A stretch of DNA of 64,000 nt, taken from NCBI GenBank assembly GCA_964354375.1, contig CAYGZQ010000007.1, forward strand, positions 28,453 to 92,452, read 5' to 3'. Both the position numbers and the translations under genes were made by a program. This document shows positions 18,776-29,300 of this stretch, piece by piece. How positions within the stretch are numbered: position 1 is the stretch's first letter; every line of letters begins with the position of its first letter. The notes beneath the pieces are model-generated. The model saw only the letters and a program-made list of their open reading frames with translations. It searched no databases and had not been told where the DNA came from. The DNA comes from CAYGZQ01 sp964354375 [NCBI: uncultured Planctomycetota bacterium] (GTDB lineage Bacteria; JAJVIF01; JAPKYR01).

Positions 18776-20104
18776 TCAGCGGGCGCATCCCGCAAACGAC
18801 TCGCTGAAATTCACGAACACCCCCGCCAGGCACCAGGCCCAGAACAGCGCAGTGTCCAGCCGACTCCACCTGCCGACCCTCCTTGACGACTCCGCCCCGA
18901 TGACCGCCATGCTCCCAAGCGGCACAATCAGAAACAAGTGATAGAAATCGTGACCCGGAACCCAGAAGCTTAGAAATATCATAAGCGGCAGCACCCACAG
19001 AACGCACAGCCCGAACCACCATCGCAGCATCGGAGCCATTTTCCTCAAATTCAGAATGCCCGTCAGCCAGATCGTCGGAAGAACAATAGCGAATCCGCTG
19101 AACCAGACGCTCCGGAACAGAAGCCGGTCCGTGCGCACACCTCCGAAATAGAAACCGAGGAATGTCCTGAGATTCGTCGCGAATCCGTCCCAGGCCGATT
19201 GCGCCCAGTACTCTCTCTGATGGGCATAGAGCGTCGCGTATTTGATCAGCCCTGGAAATGTGAACTCGCCGGTCGGACCCAGCGCAAGCGCCGCAACGAT
19301 GACATAGACAAGTACAGGCGCTCCGAGCGCGATCGCGGTCATGCCCCCGAACCAGCCCGCAGAAATCCCTCGCCCCTCCCTTTTCATTGCGACCATCAGC
19401 ATCAGGACCCAAACCAGGATGAAAGGAACTATGATGCTCACGATCTGATGGAACAGGATAGCGACTGCAAGCCAAAGCCCTGCCCGAATGAGAAAAGCCG
19501 GCTTGCCGTTCGATGCGAAAGCGAGAATCGCGCCCGAGGCGACCGCGAGCAGCATCACGGCGGTCGGGTACTGAGCGCCGTCCGTTGCGTACCGGAAAAA
19601 AGTGACACTGGTCGCGAGGAACACGCACCAGGGCAGTGGGAACGGACTTCCCGGCACGAGTCGAATCAGAAGCCGGTACAGCAGAAATACCGTGGCGGCG
19701 CACACGAGTGCGTTCCACCACTGCAGGAAGGTGATTGCGCCGAGCTGGGGGACCGCCTGTCGCAACAGACGGAAAATGGCCGCTGTAACCGGCAGATAGA
19801 ACAGATGATGCGGGTTCCACAGCACCCACCATCCCGCGCTGCGCTCCCGCTCTCCAAGTCCCCGAAGCTCTTCCGTCGAAAGCCGTGGACTCACCGGCAT
19901 AGATGGAGGCGGCACCGTCACGTAGAACGGGGTTCCCTCGGCGGATGCGTAATTGTGAAGATAAATCGCCCAGCCCTGAGCATCGCCGTTCGGAATCTTC
20001 GCATTGGGACACGCAAGGTAGACGACCAGGCATACGAAGCCGAGTATCCAGCCGACCAGATACTCGCGTCTCGACGGCGATCTCTGAAGTGCGCTTTCCT
20101 CCAT
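18776..20104 (-). CDS. Polytopic membrane protein, glycosyltransferase-like (ArnT/PMT-type topology)
   Basis: About 442 residues with some ten hydrophobic segments beginning at YLVGWILGFVCLVVYLACP. The first extracytoplasmic loop contains IPNGDAQGWAIYLHNYA, a position and acidic residue reminiscent of the catalytic loop of GT-C/PMT-type lipid-linked glycosyltransferases, and a following loop has WNPHHLFYLPV. No family motif is decisive, so the function is inferred from topology only. A TTG start at 20119 is an alternative. A very long ORF antisense to it is a shadow. Confidence 0.6.
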   Translation of the reverse strand: MEESALQRSPSRREYLVGWILGFVCLVVYLACPNAKIPNGDAQGWAIYLHNYASAEGTPFYVTVPPPSMPVSPRLSTEELRGLGERERSAGWWVLWNPHHLFYLPVTAAIFRLLRQAVPQLGAITFLQWWNALVCAATVFLLYRLLIRLVPGSPFPLPWCVFLATSVTFFRYATDGAQYPTAVMLLAVASGAILAFASNGKPAFLIRAGLWLAVAILFHQIVSIIVPFILVWVLMLMVAMKREGRGISAGWFGGMTAIALGAPVLVYVIVAALALGPTGEFTFPGLIKYATLYAHQREYWAQSAWDGFATNLRTFLGFYFGGVRTDRLLFRSVWFSGFAIVLPTIWLTGILNLRKMAPMLRWWFGLCVLWVLPLMIFLSFWVPGHDFYHLFLIVPLGSMAVIGAESSRRVGRWSRLDTALFWAWCLAGVFVNFSESFAGCAR

Positions 20105-20119
20105 TAGCGGTCGGGACAA

Positions 20120-20330
20120 GACTAACCCAGCCGGAAAGCAGGCGCAACAGAAGAATCACCGCAAGGGCGCCAAGAACACCAGGGACACCAAGAAGACGGA
20201 CAAAATGAACCTTAACAGCAGGAAAATATCTCTGAATGGGGACGAGAGGCGGCCTCATACCAGGAATCGTCGCCCGAAAGGTTGATACCCAGGCTCGCAA
20301 GCAATAGAATACCGATTCCGTTTGCTTCAG
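20120..20330. other. Intergenic region between divergent membrane-enzyme genes
   Basis: No gene. It contains an imperfect run of short direct repeats at about 20155-20205 (CGCCAAG / ACACCAAG type) that resembles degenerate spacer repeats common in environmental genomes. TAGAAT at 20305-20310 is a possible -10 for the downstream phosphatase-superfamily gene. Confidence 0.4.
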
Positions 20331-22517
20331 ATGTCTGATTCTCACAACATGTACAGGCTCAACTCCCGGATTGCGAGGTCCAGCGACGGATGTCCGGCGC
20401 ATCCGTCCCACTCCCAGTATCACCTTCTCAGGCTGCTCATCGGTAGTCTTCTCGGCGGCTGGAGCGCGATGCTGGTGTTCATGCTCCTGGGATTCCTGGG
20501 ATCGATCGAGTTCACCCGGTCGGGGGGGCTGGCGATGCAGTGGGTATTCGTCGGGGGATCCGTGCTCGGCATCCTGCTCGGCCTGATCTTCTCGATAATC
20601 GCTGCCGTGCTGGTCAACATGATCCCGCCGCTCGGCAGAATCCTTCACCCGCTTGCGCTGGTAAGGGCAGGTTTCATTCTGGTAATCGTCTGGCCTCTTG
20701 CTGCCCTGGCTCCCTGGCCGTACACATCTCTCGGTTTCGTACTGGCCCCGTTCGTCGCCATACTCCTGGCCTGGCTCGGCCTGAGGGGCAACCTTCACGC
20801 CGAGCTTGTGCCGCACTCCTCGATCGGACGGCTCCTTGGTACATCCGTCGGACCGTTCCTCGCCCTTGCGCTCGCTCTGTTCATCCTCATCCCGATGGTC
20901 AACCGCGGCTTCGGCAATCCGCACCAACCCAGGCTGGTTATCATCGCTGTCGACGGTGTCGACGGTCAGCTCCTGAACCAATTCGTGCATGCCGAAGATT
21001 CCGACAAGTATGCGAACCTCAGACAGATGGCCGACGAGGGCGGCCTCGGAATAGTCGGAGCCGTTCAGCCCCTCGTACCCACTCGCATGTGGGCGGACCT
21101 CATGACCGGCACCGACGCCGAGACTCACGGAATCTTCGACATCCACAGCACGTCCGCCGACTTCAAGGGCATGCCGATATGGGAGATTCTCTCGGAACAC
21201 GACTACAGGGTCGGCCTGTTCCAGGTTGCCCCTCCGCATGAGAAATGGTCGGACGCCGAATTCGACATTGCCGCGCCGGGCACGTTCGAGGCGCGAACCG
21301 ATCCTCTGGCTCTCGTCCTCGAAAACGTCAGGGCGGCCGGTCGAGGCGAGGGCCGCCCGAATCCCCTGCAGGCACTCTACCTCGCGTGCCTTCTTGCCAG
21401 ACACGGCGTAACGCTCGAAACGATCGCCGACCTGGCAAGGGAGTATCTCCTCGAGCTTGCCACCCGACCGTCGCCGCGTCTCACGTACCAGGCTCGCAAG
21501 CTTCTCGAGTTCAGAATCGAAACCGACTGCGCTCTCGCCCTTTTGAGACAGCATCCCGTGGATGCGGCGATCCTCCGTTTCGACAGTCTCGGACCCCTGT
21601 TCTTCACGTACTGGCGATACTCGAAGGCAAACGAGTTCGGTCCGCCGCCGGAGGATGTCGACGCTTCGGTTCTTGCGGGGCTCGGACAGGTCCTGCCGGA
21701 CGCTTATGTGCAGCTCGACGGCCTCGTTCGGAGGCTTGAGACATTTCGCGGCCCCGGGACTTATTTCGCCGTTGTCTCCAACCACGGAATGAGGTCCGCC
21801 ACCGATCGCAGACGCCTGGATCTCCAACTGTCCCCGGATCGGCTCATCCGGGCCTGCGGCTGGGAGGGTCGAGTCGTGGGAGACTCGGGCGGCGATGCCG
21901 TCTACTTTCGGCTCAGGGAGCCGTCGACCGATTCGGACCCGCTTATCGAGCTTGAGGACCTGCTGAGGACCGCCGAATGGTCCGCCGGAGTCGACAATTA
22001 TTCCGGAAGCAGAGGCATGCGAAATCTCCTGACCACCAACCGGCGTGAGAACTACCTCGAGGTCACCATCACCTTCTCCCATGATCTGACGCGCGAGTCA
22101 TGGGTCACTATGGGCGCCTGGTCGGGACCGCTTGGGGATATCCTGCTTCCGGGCGAGCCGATGAGCGGACTTGTCTCCGGCACCGGCGTTTTTCTTGTAT
22201 CCGGTCCGAGTTTCAAACCGGACGCGGTCGCAAACAGCCCTGCCCTCTTCGACATAGCGCCGACCCTGCTGCATGCGCTGGGCATTGAGATTTCCCGGGA
22301 GCTCCTCGGCCGCGTGATGGATGAGATGTTCGATTCTGTATGGCTCAGCAAGCATCCGGTCAGGTTCATCGACAGTTACCATCCGCCCCGGCCTGCAGAA
22401 CCCGAGCCGGGCCTCCAGCCGTCGACCCAGCCTCCCGAGGCGTTTCAGTATTCCGTCCCCGAGCCCCAGACCCCCGAGGAAATCCACTACTCCCCCCCGG
22501 CGCCTGTTGATTTGTAG
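20331..22517 (+). CDS. Alkaline-phosphatase-superfamily membrane enzyme
   Basis: About 728 residues. Several N-terminal membrane helices (LLIGSLLGGWSAMLVFMLLG onward) precede a type I phosphodiesterase/alkaline phosphatase-like domain. It begins RLVIIAVDGVDGQLL, with a metal Asp and the nucleophile position in PLVPTRMWADLMTG, then TDAETHGIFDIHS, SNHGMRS and DIAPTLLHALG. The last motif, shared by sulfatases and phosphodiesterases, marks the C-terminal end of the fold. The tail is Pro/Glu-rich. It probably transfers or removes phospho-groups on the envelope side; the substrate is unknown. In-frame starts at TTG 20322, ATG 20331 and ATG 20349 are possible; none has a good SD. Confidence 0.75.
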   Translation: MSDSHNMYRLNSRIARSSDGCPAHPSHSQYHLLRLLIGSLLGGWSAMLVFMLLGFLGSIEFTRSGGLAMQWVFVGGSVLGILLGLIFSIIAAVLVNMIPPLGRILHPLALVRAGFILVIVWPLAALAPWPYTSLGFVLAPFVAILLAWLGLRGNLHAELVPHSSIGRLLGTSVGPFLALALALFILIPMVNRGFGNPHQPRLVIIAVDGVDGQLLNQFVHAEDSDKYANLRQMADEGGLGIVGAVQPLVPTRMWADLMTGTDAETHGIFDIHSTSADFKGMPIWEILSEHDYRVGLFQVAPPHEKWSDAEFDIAAPGTFEARTDPLALVLENVRAAGRGEGRPNPLQALYLACLLARHGVTLETIADLAREYLLELATRPSPRLTYQARKLLEFRIETDCALALLRQHPVDAAILRFDSLGPLFFTYWRYSKANEFGPPPEDVDASVLAGLGQVLPDAYVQLDGLVRRLETFRGPGTYFAVVSNHGMRSATDRRRLDLQLSPDRLIRACGWEGRVVGDSGGDAVYFRLREPSTDSDPLIELEDLLRTAEWSAGVDNYSGSRGMRNLLTTNRRENYLEVTITFSHDLTRESWVTMGAWSGPLGDILLPGEPMSGLVSGTGVFLVSGPSFKPDAVANSPALFDIAPTLLHALGIEISRELLGRVMDEMFDSVWLSKHPVRFIDSYHPPRPAEPEPGLQPSTQPPEAFQYSVPEPQTPEEIHYSPPAPVDL

Positions 22518-22521
22518 TTAT

Positions 22522-22988
22522 GTAGCCCGGCATTTCCTTTGCCGGGTTTGCCTGTATTCTATTCCCGTCCCGGCATTTCCAGAGGCTATCTCGAAACTCA
22601 GTGAACTGGTGACAAAGGAGTTGCATCGGGAGGGCGAGGCTCCTGCCGAGCCGCACTATCCCAGCGGTTACGGCTCAGCGAGAGCTTCGCCCTCCCGAAT
22701 CTGGCGGAACGTTGGGAGTTTTAAGCCAGCCTCTTCCTTTGCCGGGTTTGCCTGTATTCTATTCCCGTCCCGGCATTTCCAGAGGCTATCTCGAAACTCA
22801 GTGAACTGGTGACAAAGGAGTTGCATCGGGAGGGCGAGGCTCCTGCCGAGCCGCACTATCCCAGCGGTTACGGCTCAGCGAGAGCTTCGCCCTCCCGAAT
22901 CTGGCGGAACGTTGGGAGTTTTAAGCCAGCCTCTTCCTTTGCCGGGTTTGCCTGCATTCTATGCCCGGCAAAGGAGATGCCGGGCTAC
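22522..22988. repeat. 200-bp tandem repeat flanked by 25-bp inverted repeats
   Basis: Copies at 22534-22733 and 22734-22933 are near-identical with a period of exactly 200 bp. A third partial copy runs from 22934 to about 22962. The locus is bounded by 22522-22546 and 22964-22988, which are inverted repeats of each other with one mismatch (GTAGCCCGGCATTTCC...). Each unit contains an internal hairpin built from GGGAGGGCGAGGCTC and its near-complement, the GEAPAEP-type repeat found scattered in planctomycete-like genomes. It fills the gap between the phosphatase and lipoprotein stop codons, and no real gene is inside. Confidence 0.85.
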
Positions 22989-22992
22989 TCGC

Positions 22993-25314
22993 TCAGCCCA
23001 TGGCGAGACCGAACACGGCGGCGAAGATCGGACCGTCCGGTTCAATGCTGAACCAGACGTGTATTTGGTAGTGTTCAGGGTCCACATCGATGCAGGCAGG
23101 ATAGCCTGGGATATCAAGCAGGCCGGCCCAGGACGCGCCTGTCTGATCGAAAGTCTCGATGCTCCATGTGGCGGCGCCCTGTTCCAGGACAACAACCCAG
23201 TTGTACGCGCCGTAACCGCCCTTGCTGGTCGGCATAACGGCGATGTCCCTGGGGGTTCCGTGGAATTCGTTGACGGTAGTAAACGGCAGATTCAGCAGCC
23301 CTGTGTTGTCGGTTGATACAACGCCGAAGCATTCCAGCGCAGGAGGTTCGGTTTCCATGAACCAGCAAATCAGGTCCATTGAGCCTGAGACGCCCTGAGG
23401 GTCGGAGTCCAGCGCGAACCTGTCAAGATGCTCGATATCCACTTTGCCGTCGCCCGGTCCCGCCGGCACAAGGGACCCGCTGATATAGTCGACATCGCCG
23501 CTGAACGGGTTGCCCGTGAAGCCATACTGATAAACTCCCAGGATCACCGTGACCTCGGGATCCGGCTCCACGCCGGCGTCGGGATCGTTCACCTGGATCC
23601 AGTATATCTTTGCGTTCTTGACGCTGTCGGCCCAGTTCGCGGCTGTGTCGACGAACCGGAAATACCCCAGTGTCGGATCCGGCATCCCTATCTGCATCGG
23701 CAACTGGCCGCTTTGGCTGTAGACCTCATTGAAGAAGAAGGCGTAGTCGCGCTTCAGACCGCCGAGGAATGTCGGCGACTTCGCAGCAGAGATAGTGGAT
23801 GCGACAAACTGTCCAAACGGGCAAAGCTCGAACCTGCCTAGTGTTTCGGGCGCCCCGTACAGGTCCAGTTCCGTGTACCCGAAGAAACCTCCCAGCGTCG
23901 TCGCATGAACGGCGCTCTGGTAGTCAAGATCGTACTTGTACAGCATGTAATCGTCGGCAAAGAAATACACTCCCTCCATCGAGCCTCCTCCCACGACCGA
24001 GATCTCCTTCAACACAGTCTCAGGCTGCGTCGGCAGGATTTTGGCGGTCACGAGATCCCATTTCAAAGGAGGCACCCAGCTCACCAGCGTCTGGAAGCGA
24101 TGATAAGCGCCGACAACAGCACCGGACGGACCGAAGAACATGGAGTAACCGTCCTGAGTGTACTTTTCATAAGTCTCGACAGTGATCAGGCATTCCTTGA
24201 TACCGTCGGACTCCAAAGCGTCGGGCGCAATCTCAGCCGTGTACGTAGAGTACACCGGATCGTCCGGTCCGCCGCCGCTTCCCGACACGACAGCCGCAGT
24301 GACCGGCGAACCGACTATACCCGGCGCGTCAATCACCACCCGCTCAATCTCATCGGGGCGCCACGTGTACACGTTGATGTCCAGGGAGAGTTTCCCGCCC
24401 GTTCCGAGACCTTCCAGCCAGTACAGCGTGTTTTCCTTCTCGATGACCTCGACAGCGTAGCCCTCGGGCGCGTTGGCGGCCGTAGGGAAGTCGTCAGGTA
24501 CGGTCGGATTGTCCATGGTGCTCGGGGGCGCCCAGCATGCATCGATCGCGTACTGAAACCGAAGCCAGTCAGCCGGATCGTCGCCGAAGCTGATTTCGTA
24601 GTGGCGACGATTCGAGGAACCCGCGGAGAAGGCTCCCCTTCCCCCATTCGGCACGGTTGTGACGGGATCGTTCAGGCCCAGGCCGTCCGCGAAATACTTG
24701 TATCCGTTCACCGTCGAAGTGAAAACCCCCGCTCCGCCTTTCGAGCCAATGAGACCCTGCTTGAAGCCGAAAATCCCCGTGCCGGGGAACTCCTTCGGAT
24801 TCCACCAACGAGTCAACCCGTCCGGATTCAGAAGCCTCGGCTCGCTGTAGGAGGGGAAGATGAGCGAGATATCGCCGAACGGCAGGTCCGATCCCGGCGT
24901 CAGGACAATTCCGCGAACATCGAATCCGGAATACTGATCCATGCCCGGAAACGGATGGTTGAGAATGACATCCACGCCGACGTAGTTCTGGGACTGGTTG
25001 ATTACGAGCGTCCCCGAATCGAAGGTGAGTCCGGACAGAGCCGGGGGCTCCAGAAACCCCAGGGCGTTGAGATGAAAATCCGCCCCCCTGACCGGCAGCA
25101 CCTCGATCCTGCCGACGCTTTTCTGTATCGCGATGTCCCAGAGTCCCCAGAGGCATCTGCTTGGTGACGCCGTGACCGACGCAGCGGCATCGGGCGAAAC
25201 CGGGCTGCCGTTGTGCGGAGCGACGGCGTCACCCGACCCGCATCCGAGCAGGTACGCGCTCAGGAAAACGGCTGCAACCCATATTGAGTGTCCAGGCTTT
25301 ATAGACATAGTCAT
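22993..25314 (-). CDS. Large lipoprotein with LWGxWD module (about 773 aa)
   Basis: The start is set at ATG 25314 (or 25308) because the signal peptide MSIKPGHSIWVAAVFLSAYL ends in a lipobox LLGC there; the longer ORF adds an arginine-rich N-terminus with no family match. It has the shared module: CLWGLWDIAI, the HPFPGMDQYSGFDVRG block, GLTRWWNPKEF, GYKYFADGL and VPDDFPTAANAPE. The C-terminal half (residues about 330-770) has repeated short strands such as GGSMEGVYFFADDYMLYKYD, SGSMDLICW and KGGYGAYNWVVVLEQG, beta-propeller-like but unassigned. Exported lipoprotein of unknown function. Confidence 0.8.
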   Translation of the reverse strand: MTMSIKPGHSIWVAAVFLSAYLLGCGSGDAVAPHNGSPVSPDAAASVTASPSRCLWGLWDIAIQKSVGRIEVLPVRGADFHLNALGFLEPPALSGLTFDSGTLVINQSQNYVGVDVILNHPFPGMDQYSGFDVRGIVLTPGSDLPFGDISLIFPSYSEPRLLNPDGLTRWWNPKEFPGTGIFGFKQGLIGSKGGAGVFTSTVNGYKYFADGLGLNDPVTTVPNGGRGAFSAGSSNRRHYEISFGDDPADWLRFQYAIDACWAPPSTMDNPTVPDDFPTAANAPEGYAVEVIEKENTLYWLEGLGTGGKLSLDINVYTWRPDEIERVVIDAPGIVGSPVTAAVVSGSGGGPDDPVYSTYTAEIAPDALESDGIKECLITVETYEKYTQDGYSMFFGPSGAVVGAYHRFQTLVSWVPPLKWDLVTAKILPTQPETVLKEISVVGGGSMEGVYFFADDYMLYKYDLDYQSAVHATTLGGFFGYTELDLYGAPETLGRFELCPFGQFVASTISAAKSPTFLGGLKRDYAFFFNEVYSQSGQLPMQIGMPDPTLGYFRFVDTAANWADSVKNAKIYWIQVNDPDAGVEPDPEVTVILGVYQYGFTGNPFSGDVDYISGSLVPAGPGDGKVDIEHLDRFALDSDPQGVSGSMDLICWFMETEPPALECFGVVSTDNTGLLNLPFTTVNEFHGTPRDIAVMPTSKGGYGAYNWVVVLEQGAATWSIETFDQTGASWAGLLDIPGYPACIDVDPEHYQIHVWFSIEPDGPIFAAVFGLAMG

Positions 25315-25838
25315 TTTTGGCTGCCCCCGGGACCGCGTAATCCGCCCGAGTATATAGATACGCTTGCCCCGCCTCTGCTTAGAATTCCCGGGAACCGTCT
25401 CTCCGATTGATGTCAAAGAGACTACCCGGTCCGTACGCCGGCGTCAACCATCCAGGCCGTTCCCGGGGGACGGACAGTACCCAACGCCCTTGTCCTTAAT
25501 CGGGTTATAAGGCATTATATCAGGTTTAATTGGACGGCGGCAATCACGAAACTGGGTCCACAGCTATAATCATCTATCAATGCCTATCAATTGATAGTTT
25601 ACAAGCGAAACTTGAATGTATAAGTCTTTTTGGCGCAGAATTCACCCGAAAAAACGCAGGGCGAAACATCGTCGCGGCCCGCTCCCAATGCACGATATGC
25701 CTGGTTGCGGATACGAATGCCTCCCGTCCCGGCGGGAAGTGCCCTTGACTGAGAACACGCGACATAGTAAATGATTACTGACTATTCGGATTGCCTGCAC
25801 TAACAGTCTAATCTTCAAAGACTGGGAAGGGGAGAGAA
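25315..25838. other. AT-rich intergenic control region
   Basis: 524 bases without a supported gene, clearly more AT-rich than the surroundings (for example 25495-25640). It holds TATAAT at 25565-25570 directly followed by the 14-bp perfect palindrome CTATCAATTGATAG at 25584-25597 and an extra half-site CTATCAA at 25574-25580, an operator-like arrangement. A divergent promoter for the lipoprotein on the minus strand may also lie here. Confidence 0.45.
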
Positions 25839-26063
25839 ATGAAGGGGCAACGCGTCACCGTCACCGAGGTGGATGATCTTTCATCCGCCCGCGACTCCAG
25901 CCGCTTGGGCTCCGGGACCCAACCGCGTGAATCATGGCGCGGTTTTTTAGTGGGCTCGGAAAGCCCGGAGCCGACCGAGGAGGACGAGGTCATCTGGAAC
26001 ATGCCGCCCACATACCCCTTTGACGGCGAAGACCCGAAGGAGAACTCCGGCTTCATTTCATAG
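25839..26063 (+). CDS. Small acidic hypothetical protein, possibly frameshifted
   Basis: 74 residues from ATG 25839 with a good SD (GGAAGGGGAG, 25825-25834). Strongly acidic and Ser/Pro-rich (ESPEPTEEDEVIWNMPPTYP), with no signal peptide. After its stop at 26061-26063 a +1 frame stays open to 26208 and reads RLELLIGEVASLQLVSGPGT, which looks coding. A one-base indel near 26055 would give a single protein of about 120 residues. No family recognised. A minus-strand ORF over the same bases has no SD and is less likely. Confidence 0.45.
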   Translation: MKGQRVTVTEVDDLSSARDSSRLGSGTQPRESWRGFLVGSESPEPTEEDEVIWNMPPTYPFDGEDPKENSGFIS

Positions 26064-26224
26064 CCGGGAAACTCTGAAATTCGACGGGCCTGTCACAAGG
26101 GGGACCTCCCGCCTCGAACTGCTGATCGGAGAAGTCGCAAGTCTCCAGCTCGTATCCGGACCGGGGACCGGCGAACCCGTCAAGAGCATCTCGCCCAGGA
26201 TATTTTAATTAATATCAGTACTGT

Positions 26225-26322
26225 GTAAATTGCATTGAATCTGATTAAGTCCAGACGTAAATGCAATGATTAAAGTCCGATTGACTCCGAATGGAGCATC
26301 GGTACTGATACTTATTGTGTAG
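26225..26322 (+). promoter_or_regulatory. Promoter/operator region of the kinase-AAA-TPR gene
   Basis: AT-rich stretch with two related blocks, TGCATTGAATCTGATTAAGT and TGCAATGATTAAAGTCC, as possible binding-site repeats. TTGACT at 26281-26286 and the TACTGATACT stretch at 26303-26312 form a plausible promoter. The ATG at 26323 has no SD. Confidence 0.4.
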
Positions 26323-29300
26323 ATGTCTGAAGACGCCGGGGCATACTTGGGGTTGCGACTGAAAGGCCGCTACCTTATTGAGGATCACATCGGCAGTGGT
26401 CTGTCCGCGCACGCATTCCGCGCATACGACACCCTGCTGCAGGGACGTGTCGTGGTCAAGATAATCAAGAGCTCCATCGCAGACGTCGCCATCGATCTCG
26501 GGGAGAAATGGAAGGAGGAGAGCCGCAAGGCCATGCAGGTCCGCGGACACCCTCATATCGCCAGCATCCTCGACCTCGGCGAAGAGACGTTGGCAGTGAG
26601 CGACAAGCCCGAGAACGTTCACTTCATCGTCACCGAATTCATAGAGGGCAAGACCCTAAGAGACCTCGCGGGCGATCGCAGCCCTCTCGATCCTCCGACC
26701 ATCTTCGCAATCTCGCACCAGCTTCTAAGCACTCTCGACTTCCTGCAGGCCAGGAAACTCTCGCACGGCGACCTCCACGCCGGCAACATCATGGTCTCCC
26801 AGACCGGCGGCAACAGGCCGTTCATCAAGATCATCGATTTCGGCCTGGCCTCCAACACGCTTGTCCCGCGAAACCGGGAAAAGGACATACATTTCGCGCT
26901 CGGCCAGCTCGAGCATCTGTGCAAGAAGGCGCTTGCAGTCGAGAAAGAGGAGCACACGCGCGCGGTCCTGGAGAGCTTCGCCGCGCAGCTCAAGAAGGCG
27001 CAGAACTTCATTCCGAGCGGACGCATGCGCATCGCAGACCTTGTCGCGGAGGTCGAGACCCTGCAGCAGGAGCTGGCCAAGGGAGCGGTCCCCGGTGCGA
27101 AGGCTGTAACCGACGGCGAAGGCCCGCGCCGGCGGATCGACGTCACGAGGCGCACGCACTTCGTGGGACGCAAGAACGAGGTCGAACGCCTGTACCAGCT
27201 TACCTCCAACGCTTTCCTGTCGAAGCAGGGCGCGCTTATGTTTGTCTCGGGAGAGGCCGGTGTGGGCAAGACCCGCCTGGTGGATGAAGTGCTCGGACGG
27301 ATAGCCACCGAGAGAACGCGTCACCTGCTCCTCTACAACCGATGCAAGCAGGCTCCCAATCTGCCCCACGCCGCTCTGTTCGAAGCGGTGACCGATTTTC
27401 TGGACGAGATCCCGGGGGGTACCGACGAGGAGAAATTGTCGGTCGTTCTCGGATCGAGCCACAACATCGTGAGGCCTTTCGCGAGTCTGATAGCGGACTA
27501 CCGTGCGATCAGCGGCATGAATCCGTCCAGAGACCCCGAAATCTCCTCGTCCGGGAACGCAGCGCACCTGTTCAGCGGATTCCTCACGCAGGCCGCCCTG
27601 AACACGCCGGTGGTTCTTTTCCTCGACGATCTCCACTGGGCCGATGCCGCGACGCTGGAATTCCTTGATTTTTTCGCTGCACGCATCCACGATTCGCCCA
27701 TCGTAGTGTTCGCCACTCATCGACCCGAAGAGCTGGCGGGCGGCCGTGACGGGAAACCTCATCCGCTCGACATCCTGCTGGCCAAGCTCGACAGCAACGT
27801 CTCCACCAGGACAATCGAGCTCGGGGGGCTGGAGCGGGAGGAAGTGGACGAGATACTGAGCAATCTCTACACGTTTGTGCGTCCGGACGATTTCACCGCT
27901 CTGTCGGAGTCGGTCCGGAAGATGGCGGGCGGCAATCCCTTTTATCTCTTCGAGATCACCGGCCTGATGGAGGACGAGAAGATCCTGGTCGAGCGCGGCG
28001 AAAACAACTGGATTCTGGACGGGGACCTCGCGGAATTCGCGGTTCCGGACTCGATCAACAGCCTCATCCACCGCAGGGTCGACAGGCTCAGCCTGAACGA
28101 GATTCTGCTGCTGCGCGCCGCAGCCCTGCAGGGCGACAGTTTCGATATAAACCTTCTTGAGCGCATGTTCACCCCGCCGGACGAGAATCTGTCGGATATC
28201 ATTGAAAACCTCCTCAAGCGTCACGGGCTAATCCAGCAGAGAGAGCCCGTCCATTTCGCGTTCAGCCACCACCAGGTCAGAAGGGCCATCCTGAGAGGCA
28301 TTCCGCAGGACGATGTGGCTCGCGGACATCACGACATCGCACGCCTGCTCCAGCAGATGGCCGAGGAGAACCAGACGGCGGTCCCGAACTACCTGATCGC
28401 CCACCACCTCTCGCTCGCGGGAGAGAATACGGCGGCCGCCGAAAACTTCCATGCCGCAGGGAAGCGCGCGCTCAAGGCTCAGCAGTTCCACCTTGCGCTC
28501 GATCACCTGCGTCACGCGGCCGATCTCCTGGGCCCCTCCGATATGGAGACCGTCCTCGGCATCAACGTCACCCTGGACCTGCTCGAAGCGGTCAAGCCCC
28601 TGGGTGAGCGCAAACTCCACGAGATGGCCGTGCACCAGCTGCAGGCGATCGCCGGCCACACCGGACGTCCCGACCTTCAGCTCAGGTCCATGCTCGAAGA
28701 GTGCATCTACCTCAGGATGATCAGCGAGAACGAGAAATCGCTGCAGGTGGCGCTGAGTCTCCTCGAACTGGCCAGGAAAAAAGAGGACGAGCAGACCGAG
28801 GCGGTGGCCCTTAAGGAAGCGGGCACTACGAGCTACCTGATGGGCAACATGGAGACCGCGGAGGAATACTTCCATCTCGCCGCGGGCATCCTCGCCAGCA
28901 CCGGCGACCGCGCTCAGCTCGCGCGCGTCTACAACAACCTCGGGCTCGTCTGCAGAAACACCATGCGGCAGAGCGAGATGATCCGCTACTTCCGCCGCGC
29001 CCTCGACATCTTCCGCGAGATCGACGACAGCATCGGGCAGCGTTTCCCACTGGGCAACCTCGGGATCGTCTACTTCGAGCGAGGAGAGTACGAGCGCGCA
29101 TTCGAGTGCTTTTCGGCGCTCAAGGCGTCCATGGGCGACCGCGCCGACCTCATGATGGAGGCCAAGGTCGATTTCTCCATCGGGGAGATCTACCTCGAGG
29201 TCGGCCTGCTCGACAAGGCTCGCGAGTCCTGCGAGCACGCGCTCGAGACCTTCATGACCATCGGCAACCGTCAGGGAGAGAGCGAAGTCCTCGGCACCCT

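Noticed and set aside
18750-22082. 1110-codon minus-strand ORF over two genes
   Set aside because: Antisense to the phosphatase-superfamily gene and in a different frame over the membrane-protein gene. High Arg/Glu/Gly composition is typical of a GC-rich shadow ORF.
22366-22856. Repeated short ORFs (MRLGRSLALP and GEAPAEP-type peptides)
   Set aside because: They are translations of the 200-bp tandem repeat, not genes.
26725-28224. 499-codon minus-strand ORF opposite the kinase-AAA-TPR gene
   Set aside because: Antisense shadow; the plus-strand frame has recognisable Walker and kinase motifs.
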